A stretch of 64,000 nucleotides of DNA from Lachnospiraceae bacterium (GCA_004557975.1 SFEV01000017.1:1-64000), one strand, 5' to 3'. Numbered from the stretch's first letter, positions 34,062 to 43,956 are shown. Notes: generated by a model from the sequence alone, not told the origin. Numbers and translations are program-made.

Positions 34062-36110
34062 ATGACAAAGATATTGGATGGTTCCGGCCTGGTGCTCGGT
34101 ACCTGCTATTATCCGGAACACTGGCCGGAAAGTATGTGGAAGGAAGATCTGGAGAGGATGCTGGAGTCCGGCATTCAGGTAGTCCGGATCGCCGAGTTTG
34201 CGTGGAGCAAAGTAGAACCGACGGAAGGCAATTTTACATATGAATTTTTTGACCGTTTTCTGGATCTGGCAGAGGAAGTGGGGATGAAGGTCATCTTCTG
34301 TACACCGACGGCCACTCCGCCGGCATGGCTGACGGAAAAATATCCGGAGGCGCTCAACGCGGACATCAACGGACAGCTTTACCGTCACGGAGCCAGAAGA
34401 CATTACAATTATAATTCACCTGCTTACCAGAGACTTTCCGCTGTTATTACAGAAAAATTTGCGGAGCATTATGCAGGCAGAAAGTGCATTATCGGATGGC
34501 AGCTGGACAATGAGCTGAACTGTGAGATGAACGAATTTTATTCGGAGAGCGATACGGCCGCATTCCGTGTATTCCTTCAGGAAAAATACAGTACTCTGGA
34601 TGCACTGAACCAGGCATGGGGCACTGCATTCTGGAACCAGACCTATACGGACTGGAATGAAATATTTGTACCGCGGAAAACCGTCAGCAATTCGGTAAAT
34701 CCCCATCAGGTGCTGGATTATACCAGATTTATTTCTGCCAGCTGCAGACGCTACGCAAAAATGCAGAGTGATATCATCCGGAAATATCTGAAACCGGGAG
34801 ATTTTATCACTACGAACGGTATGTTCAGCAATCTGGACAATCATGCCATGAACGAGGAGAGCCTGGATTTCTATATGTACGACTCTTATCCGAACTTTGC
34901 GTACTGCCTGGATGCGTACCGTGATGATCCGAAGGATCTGAAAGACCGCAAGTGGAGCAGGAATCTGGCAGAGGTACGCTCCATCAGTCCTTCCTTTGGA
35001 ATCATGGAGCAGCAGTCCGGAGCCAATGGCTGGAATACCAGGATGGAAGCTCCTACCCCGAGACCGGGACAGCTGACACTCTGGACCATGCAGTCCATTG
35101 CTCACGGCGCAGATTATGTGAGCTATTTCCGGTGGAGGACATGCACCATGGGTACAGAGATTTATTGGCATGGTATTCTGGATTACTCCAGCCGTGAGAA
35201 CCGCCGGATCCGTGAAGTGCGTGACGTGCATCAGAAGCTGCAGCAGATGAAGGATGTGGCAGGCGCCGTGTACGAGGCAAAAGTGGGTATTGTAAAGGAT
35301 TATGACAATATCTGGGATGCTCAGCTGGATGTATGGCATCAGAGAGTGGACAGTGCCAGCATGAAAGCGCTTTTTGCTGCCGCGCAGCGGACCAACACTC
35401 CTGTGGATTTCGTATATTTAAGAGAAAAGACGAAACCGGAGGATCTGAAGAAATACCAGGTACTGTTTTATCCTCATGCCACGATCATGACTAAAGAACG
35501 TGCGGCGCTGCTGCAGGAGTACGTGGCAGACGGAGGAACGCTGGTTGTAGGCTGCCGCAGCGGTTACAAAGACCTCACAGGAAAATGTGTAATGGACAAA
35601 CTGCCGGGTCTGCTGTCTGAACTGACCGGTACAGATATTCCGGAGTATTCCTTTATTGCTCCGGACGCAGGAAGGGTGACGGCAGACTGGAATGGAACAG
35701 AGCTGGAAGCAAGCGTATTTACAGATCTGCTGGAAGCAGCAGGAGCAAACGCAAAGCTGGAAGCTACATATACCTCTGACTATTATGCAGGAAGCGGAGC
35801 CCTGGTCAGCAACGAATGCGGAAAGGGTAAAGCTTACTACTATGGCTCGGCATGGAATGAAGCATCCGCCAGAATCTTCCTTGAGAAGCTGGGAGTTATG
35901 AGTCCGTATGCAGATATCGTGGAGACACCGGAAAGCTGTGAGATTGCAGTGAGAAGCAAAGGGGAACGGAGATTCCTGTTTGTTCTGAACTATGATAAAG
36001 CACCTGCAGAGATTTTATTGAAGAAAGAGTGTCTGAACCTGTACACGCAGGAAAAGATTTCAGGTAAGGTGAAACTGGAAGGATACGGAACTTTGGTTGT
36101 GGAGATCTGA
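34062..36110 (+). CDS. beta-galactosidase, GH42 (first)
   Basis: A 682-residue glycoside hydrolase family 42 enzyme without a signal peptide, so intracellular. CYYPEHWPESMWKEDL at the N-terminus, acid/base E151 in QLDNEL and nucleophile E316 in FGIMEQQ mark a complete catalytic TIM barrel, followed by the trimerisation and beta domains. It hydrolyses terminal beta-galactosides taken up by the transporter. An in-frame ATG at 34026 exists, but AAGGAGA precedes 34062. It differs clearly from the second copy and so probably has a different substrate range. Confidence 0.93.
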   Translation: MTKILDGSGLVLGTCYYPEHWPESMWKEDLERMLESGIQVVRIAEFAWSKVEPTEGNFTYEFFDRFLDLAEEVGMKVIFCTPTATPPAWLTEKYPEALNADINGQLYRHGARRHYNYNSPAYQRLSAVITEKFAEHYAGRKCIIGWQLDNELNCEMNEFYSESDTAAFRVFLQEKYSTLDALNQAWGTAFWNQTYTDWNEIFVPRKTVSNSVNPHQVLDYTRFISASCRRYAKMQSDIIRKYLKPGDFITTNGMFSNLDNHAMNEESLDFYMYDSYPNFAYCLDAYRDDPKDLKDRKWSRNLAEVRSISPSFGIMEQQSGANGWNTRMEAPTPRPGQLTLWTMQSIAHGADYVSYFRWRTCTMGTEIYWHGILDYSSRENRRIREVRDVHQKLQQMKDVAGAVYEAKVGIVKDYDNIWDAQLDVWHQRVDSASMKALFAAAQRTNTPVDFVYLREKTKPEDLKKYQVLFYPHATIMTKERAALLQEYVADGGTLVVGCRSGYKDLTGKCVMDKLPGLLSELTGTDIPEYSFIAPDAGRVTADWNGTELEASVFTDLLEAAGANAKLEATYTSDYYAGSGALVSNECGKGKAYYYGSAWNEASARIFLEKLGVMSPYADIVETPESCEIAVRSKGERRFLFVLNYDKAPAEILLKKECLNLYTQEKISGKVKLEGYGTLVVEI

Positions 36111-36157
36111 CAGGCAGAGTTTGCGCAAAGATAAAACAGAGAGGAGGATAAAATTAT

Positions 36158-38164
36158 ATGGATCGATTACTTTACGGAGCGGCCTACTACGATGAATATA
36201 TGCCGTATGAACGTCTGGCAGAGGACGTGGCCATGATGAAAAAGGCCGGTATCAATACGGTGCGCATCGCGGAATCTACCTGGAGCACCTGTGAACCCCA
36301 GGAGGGTGTGTTCGATTTTTCTCATGTGGAACGTGTCATGGATGCCATGGAGGAAGCGGGGATTCACGTTATTATCGGTACCCCGACCTACGCAGTACCC
36401 ACATGGATGATAAAATCCTATCCGGATGTGCTGGCTGAGACGGTGAAGGGAAGAGGAATCTACGGACCGCGTCAGATCATGGACATTACGCATCCGGTCT
36501 ATCTGTTTTATGCGGAGCGGGTGATCCGTGAACTGATGAAGCGCACAGCCCACAGAAAATGTGTGATTGGGTTTCAGCTGGATAATGAGACAAAATATTA
36601 CGGAACTGCCGGAAAGAATGTGCAGGAACAGTTTGTAAAATATCTGAGAAAGAAATTCCATGATGATCTGGATGCTCTGAATGCAGAATTCGGATTTGAT
36701 TACTGGAGCAACCGCATCAATGCCTGGGAGGATTTTCCGGATGTACGCGGTACCATCAACGGAAGCTTCGGGGCGGAATTTGAAAAATTCCAGAGAACAC
36801 TGGTGGATCGTTTTCTTCAGTGGCAGGCGGATATCGTAAATGAATACCGCAGAGAGGATCAGTTTATCACTCACAACTTTGATCTGGACTGGCGTGGCTA
36901 CTCCTTTGGAGTACAGACCGATGTCAATCATTTTCATGCAGCGAAATGTGTGACAGTGGCAGGAGTCGATATTTACCATCCTTCCCAGGATGAACTGACC
37001 GGAAGGGAAATCGCTTTTGGCGGGGATGTCACCCGCTCTCTGAAACAGGGAAATTACCTGGTGATGGAGACGGAAGCACAGGGCTTTCCGTGCTGGACCC
37101 CTTATCCGGGACAGCTTCGTCTGCAGGCGTTCAGCCATCTGGCTTCCGGTGCGGACAGTGTGATGTACTGGCACTGGCATTCTCTGCACAATGCCTGTGA
37201 AACTTACTGGAAGGGTGTGCTGAGCCATGATTTTCTGGAGAATGCAGTGTACAGAGAGGTATGCACCATCGGTCATGATTTTGCCCGTCTCAGTGATCAC
37301 CTGGTTCATCTGAAAAAGAAAAATGAGGTTGCGATCCTGGTCAGCAATGAGGCTCTTACTTCTCTCAAATGGTTCGGAATCCAGGCTACTGCAGGCAGCA
37401 ATGAAAGCATTCAGTACAATGATGTGGTGCGCTGGCTGTACGATGCATTATATGAGATGAATATTGAGTGTGATATCCTGTGGCCGGAATCGGAGGATCT
37501 GAGCCAGTACAGAGTAATCTTTGTACCGGCCCTGTACGCAGCTCCGGATGAGCTGCTGCTTCGTCTGAAGCAGTATGCTGCAGACGGAGGTACCCTGGTT
37601 GCCACCTTCAAGAGCGGATTTGCCAATGAAAACATCAAAGTCAGCACCGAACTGCAGCCGCGGATCCTCAGCGAATGTATGGGGATCTGCTATCAGGAAT
37701 TTACATTTCCGAAGAATGTGGGACTGACAGGTCCGGTTGCATCAGACCATGCAGGGGCAGAAGCTTTTATGGAGCTTCTGGAGGTGCAGGGAGCTAAGGT
37801 ACTGGCTGCCTATGACCACTATATGTGGGGAGAATACGCGGCAGTCACAGAGAATCTTTATGGAAAAGGCCGGGGAATTTACATCGGCTGCATGACCGAT
37901 CAGGAGACATTGAAGAAGCTGATACGCCATGTAATGGACGGGGCTGGCATTCCTGTTTTGCAGGAATCCTGGCCGATCATCATCCGAAAGGGAGAAAATA
38001 CCTCCGGAAAAACAGTTCGTTATTATCTGAATTATTCTGGAAAAGAACAGAATGCGTGGTACAGCCACGAGGACGGTACGGAGCTGCTGACCGGAAATAA
38101 AGTACTGCAGGGAAGCAGACTTACGCTGCCACCATGGGGTTTTCAGATTATTGAGTCCGAATAG
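36158..38164 (+). CDS. beta-galactosidase, GH42 (second)
   Basis: A 668-residue GH42 family enzyme, intracellular. The start LLYGAAYYDEYMPYERL, acid/base E144 in QLDNET and nucleophile E304 in VMETEAQ are present. It is only distantly related to the preceding GH42, in both length and the flanks of the catalytic residues, so this is probably not a recent duplication. Together they suggest use of mixed galacto-oligosaccharides. GAGAGGAGG precedes the ATG. Confidence 0.93.
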   Translation: MDRLLYGAAYYDEYMPYERLAEDVAMMKKAGINTVRIAESTWSTCEPQEGVFDFSHVERVMDAMEEAGIHVIIGTPTYAVPTWMIKSYPDVLAETVKGRGIYGPRQIMDITHPVYLFYAERVIRELMKRTAHRKCVIGFQLDNETKYYGTAGKNVQEQFVKYLRKKFHDDLDALNAEFGFDYWSNRINAWEDFPDVRGTINGSFGAEFEKFQRTLVDRFLQWQADIVNEYRREDQFITHNFDLDWRGYSFGVQTDVNHFHAAKCVTVAGVDIYHPSQDELTGREIAFGGDVTRSLKQGNYLVMETEAQGFPCWTPYPGQLRLQAFSHLASGADSVMYWHWHSLHNACETYWKGVLSHDFLENAVYREVCTIGHDFARLSDHLVHLKKKNEVAILVSNEALTSLKWFGIQATAGSNESIQYNDVVRWLYDALYEMNIECDILWPESEDLSQYRVIFVPALYAAPDELLLRLKQYAADGGTLVATFKSGFANENIKVSTELQPRILSECMGICYQEFTFPKNVGLTGPVASDHAGAEAFMELLEVQGAKVLAAYDHYMWGEYAAVTENLYGKGRGIYIGCMTDQETLKKLIRHVMDGAGIPVLQESWPIIIRKGENTSGKTVRYYLNYSGKEQNAWYSHEDGTELLTGNKVLQGSRLTLPPWGFQIIESE

Positions 38165-38187
38165 CATAATCAATAAAACTGTGAATA

Positions 38188-38216
38188 TTGTGTAACAGTT
38201 GCCATCGTGGTATACT
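38188..38216 (+). promoter_or_regulatory. sigma-A promoter of the EFR1 gene
   Basis: TTGTGT (38188-38193) and TATACT (38211-38216), 17-nt spacing. Confidence 0.6.
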
Positions 38217-38250
38217 CCTGATATGGGATACATGAAAGGAGAATGCTGCG

Positions 38251-39000
38251 ATGGTTTTATTTTTTTCAGGAACAGGCAACAGTGCTTATGTGGCAGAGAT
38301 GATTGCGGATCAGACGGGAGATGACCTGATTTCCATTTCAGACCGTATCAGGGAGCACGACCGCAGAAAAATTACAGCGGAAAGACCGCTGGTGTTTGTG
38401 ACACCCACGTATGCGTGGAGGATTCCGAGACTGGTGGAGCAGTGGATCATGAAAATGAAATTTGAGGGAAATCCGAAAGCATATTTTGTGATGACCTGCG
38501 GTGAGAACAACGGGAATGCGGACAAGTATCTGAGAATCCTGTGCGAGAGAAAACATTTTGAGTATATGGGATGCCGGAAGGTGGTTATGCCGGAAAACTA
38601 TATTGCCATGTTTCCGGTGCCGGATGAGAAAAAAGCGGAGGAGATCATCAGAAAGGCAAGGCCGGAAATCCGCAGTGCTGCTGATACGATCCGTACCGGG
38701 AAGCATCTGACCCCGGAAAAGATTACGGGGGCGGACCGACTGATGAGCGGTATCATGAACGACATTTTTTATGGGTGTTTTGTAAAGGACAGGAAGTTTT
38801 ATTCGACGGATGCATGCATCGGATGTGGCAGATGTACGGTGGTCTGTCCTCTTCGCAATATCAGCCTGAAGGATGGCAGACCGGTATGGAATGGAAAGTG
38901 TACACATTGTATGGCGTGCATCAGCGGATGTCCCGCAGAGGCGATTGAGTATGGCAAAGCGAGCATAGGGAAGCCGAGATACAGATGCCCGGAAGCGTAG
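38251..39000 (+). CDS. EFR1-family flavodoxin-ferredoxin protein
   Basis: A 249-residue electron-transfer protein. The N-terminal flavodoxin-like domain starts FFSGTGNSAYVAEM with the phosphate-binding SGTGNS loop for FMN. The C-terminus carries two 4Fe-4S motifs, CIGCGRCTVVCP near 189-200 and CTHCMACISGCP near 222-233. Such proteins shuttle low-potential electrons in anaerobes; partners are not known. An AAGGAGA site lies 8 nt before the ATG. The [FeFe] hydrogenase gene lies 0.4 kb away on the opposite strand, a possible functional but not operonic link. Confidence 0.9.
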   Translation: MVLFFSGTGNSAYVAEMIADQTGDDLISISDRIREHDRRKITAERPLVFVTPTYAWRIPRLVEQWIMKMKFEGNPKAYFVMTCGENNGNADKYLRILCERKHFEYMGCRKVVMPENYIAMFPVPDEKKAEEIIRKARPEIRSAADTIRTGKHLTPEKITGADRLMSGIMNDIFYGCFVKDRKFYSTDACIGCGRCTVVCPLRNISLKDGRPVWNGKCTHCMACISGCPAEAIEYGKASIGKPRYRCPEA

Positions 39001-39014
39001 GGAGGGAAAAGAGC

Positions 39015-39281
39015 GTGCCAGCGGAGAACAGGCGTTTAAAGAAGGTGCGGGAGGCACTGGATCAGAAGAAGATTTCTTATGAGTACACTGACGAGGACGG
39101 ATGCGGAAGTCTTGATTTTCTGTTTCGGGGACTGAAATTTCACGTATGGGAGTATTGTGACAACGGGGAGTGGGGCGCTGAGACGAATGTGTTCAATGTC
39201 GGGAAGAGCCGGGACATTGAGACAGATTATGAAGCTGTGATAGCAGCGGAGATTCTCACATGGCCGGATATGATACAGTAA
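39015..39281 (+). CDS. small conserved-looking protein of unknown function
   Basis: An 88-residue acidic cytoplasmic protein. The middle holds YTDEDGCGSLDFLFRGL and WEYCDNGEWGAETNVF, which look like a compact beta fold with aromatic residues. I do not know its family. GTG at 39015 is preferred because GGAGGG at 39001-39006 is 8 nt upstream; ATG at 38985 would overlap the EFR1 gene and lacks a site. It probably shares the EFR1 transcript. Confidence 0.6.
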   Translation: MPAENRRLKKVREALDQKKISYEYTDEDGCGSLDFLFRGLKFHVWEYCDNGEWGAETNVFNVGKSRDIETDYEAVIAAEILTWPDMIQ

Positions 39282-39337
39282 GATATCTGATACAGTAAAC
39301 ATATGATGCAGTAAAAATATGATCCGGCAGGGACATA

Positions 39338-39403
39338 AGAACAGGGCTTCCGGAGGAATGATGATGCTGTCATACCATCACTCCTCCGAAAGCCCTGTTT
39401 GTT
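39338..39403. terminator. bidirectional terminator between EFR1 operon and hydrogenase
   Basis: ACAGGGCTT-C-CGGAGGA (39341-39357) pairs with TCCTCCG-A-AAGCCCTGT (39382-39398) around a 24-nt loop. It ends the plus-strand transcript and, read from the other side, the minus-strand hydrogenase gene. Confidence 0.8.
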
Positions 39404-39438
39404 CATGGGGAGACGCCCCTTTTTATATGTCAGAATAA

Positions 39439-40893
39439 TTATCTGTGCATCCTGTAGCTGCACGCTGCCTCGCATTCGTTCACAGTATCAGTGACTCTGC
39501 GGTCATCCATTTTTGCCTGCAGAGCGTCGCGGACTTTCTTGCTTCCGGCTTCAGTCACAAGGCTGCCGGGACCGTTGACGCAGCCGCCTTCACAGGCCAT
39601 TCCCTCAATGAAGTGCTCCGGCAGTCTGCCGCTCTTTAAGAGCATCAGAGCCTTCTTACATTCTTTTGCGCCGTTTGAACGGCACACTTTGATTTCTTCT
39701 TCCATGCCCTTTTCCTTCAGAGCCTGGAGCACGGCCTCAGTGACGCCTCCGGCGTGAGCGAAGCGGCGGCCGTAAATACTTCCCTGCTGAAGATGGGCTC
39801 CGGATGCCTGTACCGAAATTCCCTTCGCTTCCAGCATTGCTTCCAGTTCTTTGAGTGTCAGCACGTAATCTGCGCTGCCTTCTATATTTTCATCGAGCAT
39901 TTCGCTCTTTTTCGCTACACACGGTCCGATAAATACGGTGACAGCCTCCGGAAGCTGTGCCTTTATGTAACGGGAGGTGGCAGCCATCGGGGACACGGTT
40001 GTGGAGATCATCTCCGAAAGCTGTGGGAAATGGCGTTTGACCATACCGACAAAAGCGGGGCAGCAGGAGGTGGTTTTCTTTTCACCGTTTCGGAATGCTT
40101 CCATCCATTCCTCAGCCTCGCTCTCAGCCGTCAGATCGGCTCCGAGAGCAACCTCATACATATCGGTAAAGCCCAGCTCCTTCAGTGCTTCCCGCAGGTC
40201 TCCCATTGTGACGCCCGGTCCAAGCTGGCCTTCAGCGGCCGGGGCAACCATGGCGTATACAGGCTTTCCTTTCCGGATCGCTTTGATGACAGGAACAATG
40301 AAAGAGATATCCGAGAGTGCGCCGAAGGGGCAGTTTTTGATACATGCTCCGCAGTGGATACATTTTTCATCATCGATGGTGACGATGCCGTTCTCGTCTG
40401 TGCTGATGGCATTGACGGGACAGCTTTTTTTGCAGGGACGCTGGTGGTCACTGATTGCATTGTAGGGGCATGACTGGGCGCATTTGCCGCATTCCCTGCA
40501 TTTATCGGGATCGATATATGCCTTGTCGCGTCCAATGGAGATGGCACCGAATTTGCAGGCATTCATACATTTTTTTCCGAGGCATTTCTGGCAGTTGTCC
40601 GTCACGACGTAGCGCTGGATCGGACATTCTGCGCAGGCGCTGTCGAGCACCTGTACGATATTCCGGTTTTTCAGCCCGGCTGCAGGATATTTTCCTTCGG
40701 CCAGACGTACTCTCTGGCGGATGATTTCACGTTCGCGGTATACGCAGCAGCGGAATATCGGTTTCTGCCCAGGCAGCAGCTCGAAAGGGATGTCGTCTCT
40801 TTTTTCTTCCAGTGTTCCCTCAAAGGCAAGCTTTGCCACCTGGCAGAGAACAGCCTGTTTTACGTCATTGATATCAGATGTGATTGTAAGCAT
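39439..40893 (-). CDS. [FeFe] hydrogenase, monomeric group B type
   Basis: A 484-residue cytoplasmic iron hydrogenase. N-terminal and central cysteine clusters bind several 4Fe-4S centres (CxxCxxCxxxCP-type motifs near 101-114, 132-142 and 178-188). The H-cluster motifs are TSCCPAF at 275-281, GPCVAKK at 323-329 and CEGGCVNGPG at 434-443. The first motif has Cys-Cys where group A enzymes have a Pro-Cys arrangement, which suggests the group B lineage. Its role (hydrogen evolution or oxidation, or sensing) is unknown. A minus-strand promoter lies at 41052-41081 and gives a ~150-nt leader. Maturases HydEFG are not in the window. Confidence 0.9.
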   Translation of the reverse strand: MLTITSDINDVKQAVLCQVAKLAFEGTLEEKRDDIPFELLPGQKPIFRCCVYREREIIRQRVRLAEGKYPAAGLKNRNIVQVLDSACAECPIQRYVVTDNCQKCLGKKCMNACKFGAISIGRDKAYIDPDKCRECGKCAQSCPYNAISDHQRPCKKSCPVNAISTDENGIVTIDDEKCIHCGACIKNCPFGALSDISFIVPVIKAIRKGKPVYAMVAPAAEGQLGPGVTMGDLREALKELGFTDMYEVALGADLTAESEAEEWMEAFRNGEKKTTSCCPAFVGMVKRHFPQLSEMISTTVSPMAATSRYIKAQLPEAVTVFIGPCVAKKSEMLDENIEGSADYVLTLKELEAMLEAKGISVQASGAHLQQGSIYGRRFAHAGGVTEAVLQALKEKGMEEEIKVCRSNGAKECKKALMLLKSGRLPEHFIEGMACEGGCVNGPGSLVTEAGSKKVRDALQAKMDDRRVTDTVNECEAACSYRMHR

Positions 40894-40918
40894 AATTCCT
40901 CCTTAATATATCGTTCCT

Positions 40919-40944
40919 GTAACTGTCTGGGACAGGCCGAATCA
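40919..40944 (+). repeat. short intergenic repeat, copy 2
   Basis: TGTAACTGTCTGGGACAGG plus CCGAATC matches 15781-15806. CCTGT/ACAGG forms a small hairpin here. It lies in the minus-strand leader of the hydrogenase gene. Confidence 0.6.
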
Positions 40945-41051
40945 TCTGCTGATGAGGCCCTGAGAACGTGACTCAGCTGTATAAACAGAATGTTTCGTTG
41001 CAGTTCCCGTCTGCGGACTGCAGGATACAGGACAGACGGTGTAACATGTCA

Positions 41052-41081
41052 AGTATAGTGGAACATAAAACGTATTGTCAA
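41052..41081 (-). promoter_or_regulatory. sigma-A promoter of the hydrogenase gene
   Basis: On the minus strand TTGACA (41081-41076) and TATACT (41057-41052), 18-nt spacing. The leader (about 41045 to 40894) can form CCGTCTG/CAGACGG or an alternative CTGCAGT/ACTGCA pairing and contains the short repeat, so a structured leader is possible. Confidence 0.65.
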
Positions 41082-41212
41082 ACACAAAATGGGATACACG
41101 GTAAAAAGGAAAATTTTTGCAGACTGTTTTTTTTGGAAATTTTCTGATATGATTTTATAGAGAAGGATGATGAGGAACAATATAGAAAGATGTCATACTT
41201 GGAGGAATGTGG

Positions 41213-42217
41213 ATGGAACAGATCAGAATAAGAAAAGCATTGCTGCAGGCAGCAAAGATCGCAGTCGGGAGCAGTGCAGCAATCTTTCTTGCAGAATTTT
41301 TTCATATGCAGTTTGCCGCATCAGCCGGAACCATTGCGCTGCTGACGATTGTGGCAACGAAGTGGGAGACTATGAAGCTGTCGCTGCTGCGGATTGTGAC
41401 CTTTGCCATGGCGGTGCTGCTTTCATGGATCACGATCCGCTTTTTCCACAGTGAGTGGGTGGCGTACGGTGTGTATATTTTTGGAATTGTTATGATCTGT
41501 GAGCTGCTTGGCTGGAAGGCGACGATCTCGGTCAATGCGGTGATTGGAACACATTTTCTGTCTGTCATGGATTTCAGCTGTTCCTTTATTCTGAATGAGC
41601 TGGGACTGGTGGTGATCGGTATCTCCATCGCGATCGCGCTGAATCTGTTCCATTATAATAAAGGATCCAGGGAAGCTATCGTACAGAATATGCGATATAC
41701 AGAAAGTCAGCTGCAGATGCTGCTCGGCGAACTGACGGCGTATCTCTCCAACAGGGAAATGCAGAGGAATGTATGGCAGGATATCGAGACTCTGGAGCGG
41801 AAGCTGCAGGGATTTCTTGCGGACGCCTATGATTACCAGGGAAATACGTTTGTGTCGCATCCAGGTTACTATATTGATTATTTTGAGATGCGCATGAAGC
41901 AGTGTGCGATTCTGCACAACCTGCATTATGAGATGAAAAAAATCCGTGAAATTCCGAAGCAGGCTGCCGTGATCGCAGAATATATTCTGTATCTGATGGA
42001 TTACGTTGTGGAGCGCAACGCGCCCGACGAGCAGATCAGGCGGCTGGATGAGATTTTTCAGACAATGAAAAAAGAGCCGATGCCGGTGACGCGTGAAGAG
42101 TTTGAGAGCCGGGCCATTTTATATCATATTCTGATGGATATCGAGGACTTTCTGTATACGAAAAAGAGATTTGTGGACAATATGGATGAAAAACAGCGCA
42201 GGCTGTACTGGGAATAA
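41213..42217 (+). CDS. aromatic acid exporter-like membrane protein (ArAE/FUSC-related)
   Basis: A 334-residue protein: an N-terminal half with four or five membrane helices (residues ~10-145) and a cytoplasmic helical half. The layout and the TIVATKWETMKLSLLR segment match the short Gram-positive aromatic acid exporter family (DUF939-like). Function is inferred from family name only. ATG 41207 touches the GGAGGA site, so ATG 41213 is preferred. It ends 14 nt before the ABC exporter pair and may be cotranscribed. Confidence 0.75.
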   Translation: MEQIRIRKALLQAAKIAVGSSAAIFLAEFFHMQFAASAGTIALLTIVATKWETMKLSLLRIVTFAMAVLLSWITIRFFHSEWVAYGVYIFGIVMICELLGWKATISVNAVIGTHFLSVMDFSCSFILNELGLVVIGISIAIALNLFHYNKGSREAIVQNMRYTESQLQMLLGELTAYLSNREMQRNVWQDIETLERKLQGFLADAYDYQGNTFVSHPGYYIDYFEMRMKQCAILHNLHYEMKKIREIPKQAAVIAEYILYLMDYVVERNAPDEQIRRLDEIFQTMKKEPMPVTREEFESRAILYHILMDIEDFLYTKKRFVDNMDEKQRRLYWE

Positions 42218-42231
42218 AATGAGGTAAAAAC

Positions 42232-43956
42232 ATGAAACTGATTATAAATGCTATACGAAAACATCTGGGGATGTTCCTCACAGCCATATTTTTTCTGAGT
42301 ATTGAAACTATGGCAGATTTACTTCAGCCCACCTTTATGTCCTATATTGTGGACAATGGTGTGAAGGAGCAGGATATTGGAAAAATCATACAGTACGGCG
42401 CAATCATGCTGGGAATTGCAGCTGCCGGAGCGCTTGGTGCGGTGATGCGCAATATTTTCGCCAGTTATACCTCTCAGAGGATCGGCAAAGAAATGAGGGC
42501 GGATATCTATAAAAAGGTGCAGACACTGTCCTTTGAGAATATCGACAGGCTGCAGGCGTCCTCTATCATTACCCGTATCACCAGCGATGTGACACAGATT
42601 CAGAACTTTATAAATGGAACCATGAGAATCATGATGAAAGCACCGATTACGTGTATCGGTGCCGTCGCGCTGATCATTCTGCAGACACCGCAGCAGCTTC
42701 CCATGATGGTTCTGATTATCGGGATCGCCACCCTGCTGATCGGAGCCAATATGAAGCTGGGGTATCCCAGGTTTGGAAGACAGCAGAGAAAGCTGGATAA
42801 GCTCAATGAGGTGAGCAGAGAATTTCTCTCCTCCATCCGTGTAGTGAAGGCGTTTGGCGCGGAGCAGCAGGAAGAAGAGAAATTCGGGGAAGCCGCGGCT
42901 GAGTTTTCATCGGCAGGTGTTTCTGCCACACGCGTGGCTGCCGTTTTTTCTCCGCTTATTAACCTGACTGTAAATATGGGAATAGTAGTACTTCTGTGGA
43001 TTTCGGGCACCGGTGAAGCAGGAAAGATCGGGCGTACCATGGCATCTGTCAATTACATGACCCAGGTGCTGTTTTCTCTGGGGATGGTATCCAATATCCT
43101 GAATGCTTTTGTCCGCGCCGTGGCTTCTGCACAGCGTGTGGAGGAGATTCTGCAGGAGGAGCCGGTACAGAAGGACGGAGCGAATCAGGGCGGTCCGGAA
43201 TTACTGTGCCCCCGCGGCAGTGTGGAGTTCCGGAATGTCACCTTCTATTATGCAGGCACCGGGAGACCGTCTGTCCAGGCGCTGTCCTTTTCGGTACAGC
43301 CGGGAGAGACAATCGGTATTATCGGGCCCACCGGCTCCGGGAAAACGACTCTTGTCAGTCTGATACCGCGGTTCTATGATGCCACGGAAGGGCAGGTGCT
43401 GGTGGACGGCACGGATGTGACGCAGTGGAGTATGGACAGACTCAGAGAGAATATTGCTGTGGTGCCGCAGAAAGCGCTGCTGTTTTCAGGTACCATCGAG
43501 GAAAATCTGCGCTGGGGAAAACCGGACGCATCAGGGGAGGAGATTGTTCATGCGTCAAAGATCGCATGCGCGGATGAATTTGTGGAAGGATTTGCAGAAA
43601 AATACGAGACCAGTCTGGGGCAGGGCGGAGTAAATCTGTCGGGCGGACAGAAGCAGAGGCTGTCCATTGCCAGGGCTTTGCTGAAAAATCCGCGCATCCT
43701 GATCCTCGATGACTGCACCAGTGCTCTGGACGCTTCCACGGAAGCATCTGTGCTGGCAGGTCTCAGAGAGCAGGCGGAGGGCATGACGGTATTTCTGATC
43801 AGCCAGCGTATTTCCACAGTGATGAAAGCTGACAGAATTCTGTGCATGGAGGACGGACAGGTGAGAGGACTGGGTACTCACCGGGAGCTGCTGGATGGCT
43901 GTCCGGCTTACCGTGCCATTTATGAATCGCAGATAGGAGGTAAAATATATGGATAA
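42232..43956 (+). CDS. ABC exporter half-transporter with degenerate catalytic site
   Basis: A 574-residue membrane-ATPase fusion: six helices to ~residue 320, then a nucleotide-binding domain with Walker A GPTGSGKT, signature LSGGQKQRL and Walker B LILDDCTSALD. The catalytic glutamate after Walker B is Asp, the mark of the non-catalytic half of heterodimeric exporters such as BmrCD/TM287-288. It overlaps the next gene by 8 nt. Drug or lipid export is likely, but the substrate is unknown. Confidence 0.9.
   Translation: MKLIINAIRKHLGMFLTAIFFLSIETMADLLQPTFMSYIVDNGVKEQDIGKIIQYGAIMLGIAAAGALGAVMRNIFASYTSQRIGKEMRADIYKKVQTLSFENIDRLQASSIITRITSDVTQIQNFINGTMRIMMKAPITCIGAVALIILQTPQQLPMMVLIIGIATLLIGANMKLGYPRFGRQQRKLDKLNEVSREFLSSIRVVKAFGAEQQEEEKFGEAAAEFSSAGVSATRVAAVFSPLINLTVNMGIVVLLWISGTGEAGKIGRTMASVNYMTQVLFSLGMVSNILNAFVRAVASAQRVEEILQEEPVQKDGANQGGPELLCPRGSVEFRNVTFYYAGTGRPSVQALSFSVQPGETIGIIGPTGSGKTTLVSLIPRFYDATEGQVLVDGTDVTQWSMDRLRENIAVVPQKALLFSGTIEENLRWGKPDASGEEIVHASKIACADEFVEGFAEKYETSLGQGGVNLSGGQKQRLSIARALLKNPRILILDDCTSALDASTEASVLAGLREQAEGMTVFLISQRISTVMKADRILCMEDGQVRGLGTHRELLDGCPAYRAIYESQIGGKIYG

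Noticed and set aside
36158..38164. Recent tandem duplication of the GH42 genes
   Set aside because: The two proteins differ along their length and around both catalytic residues, so the duplication is old or they were acquired separately.
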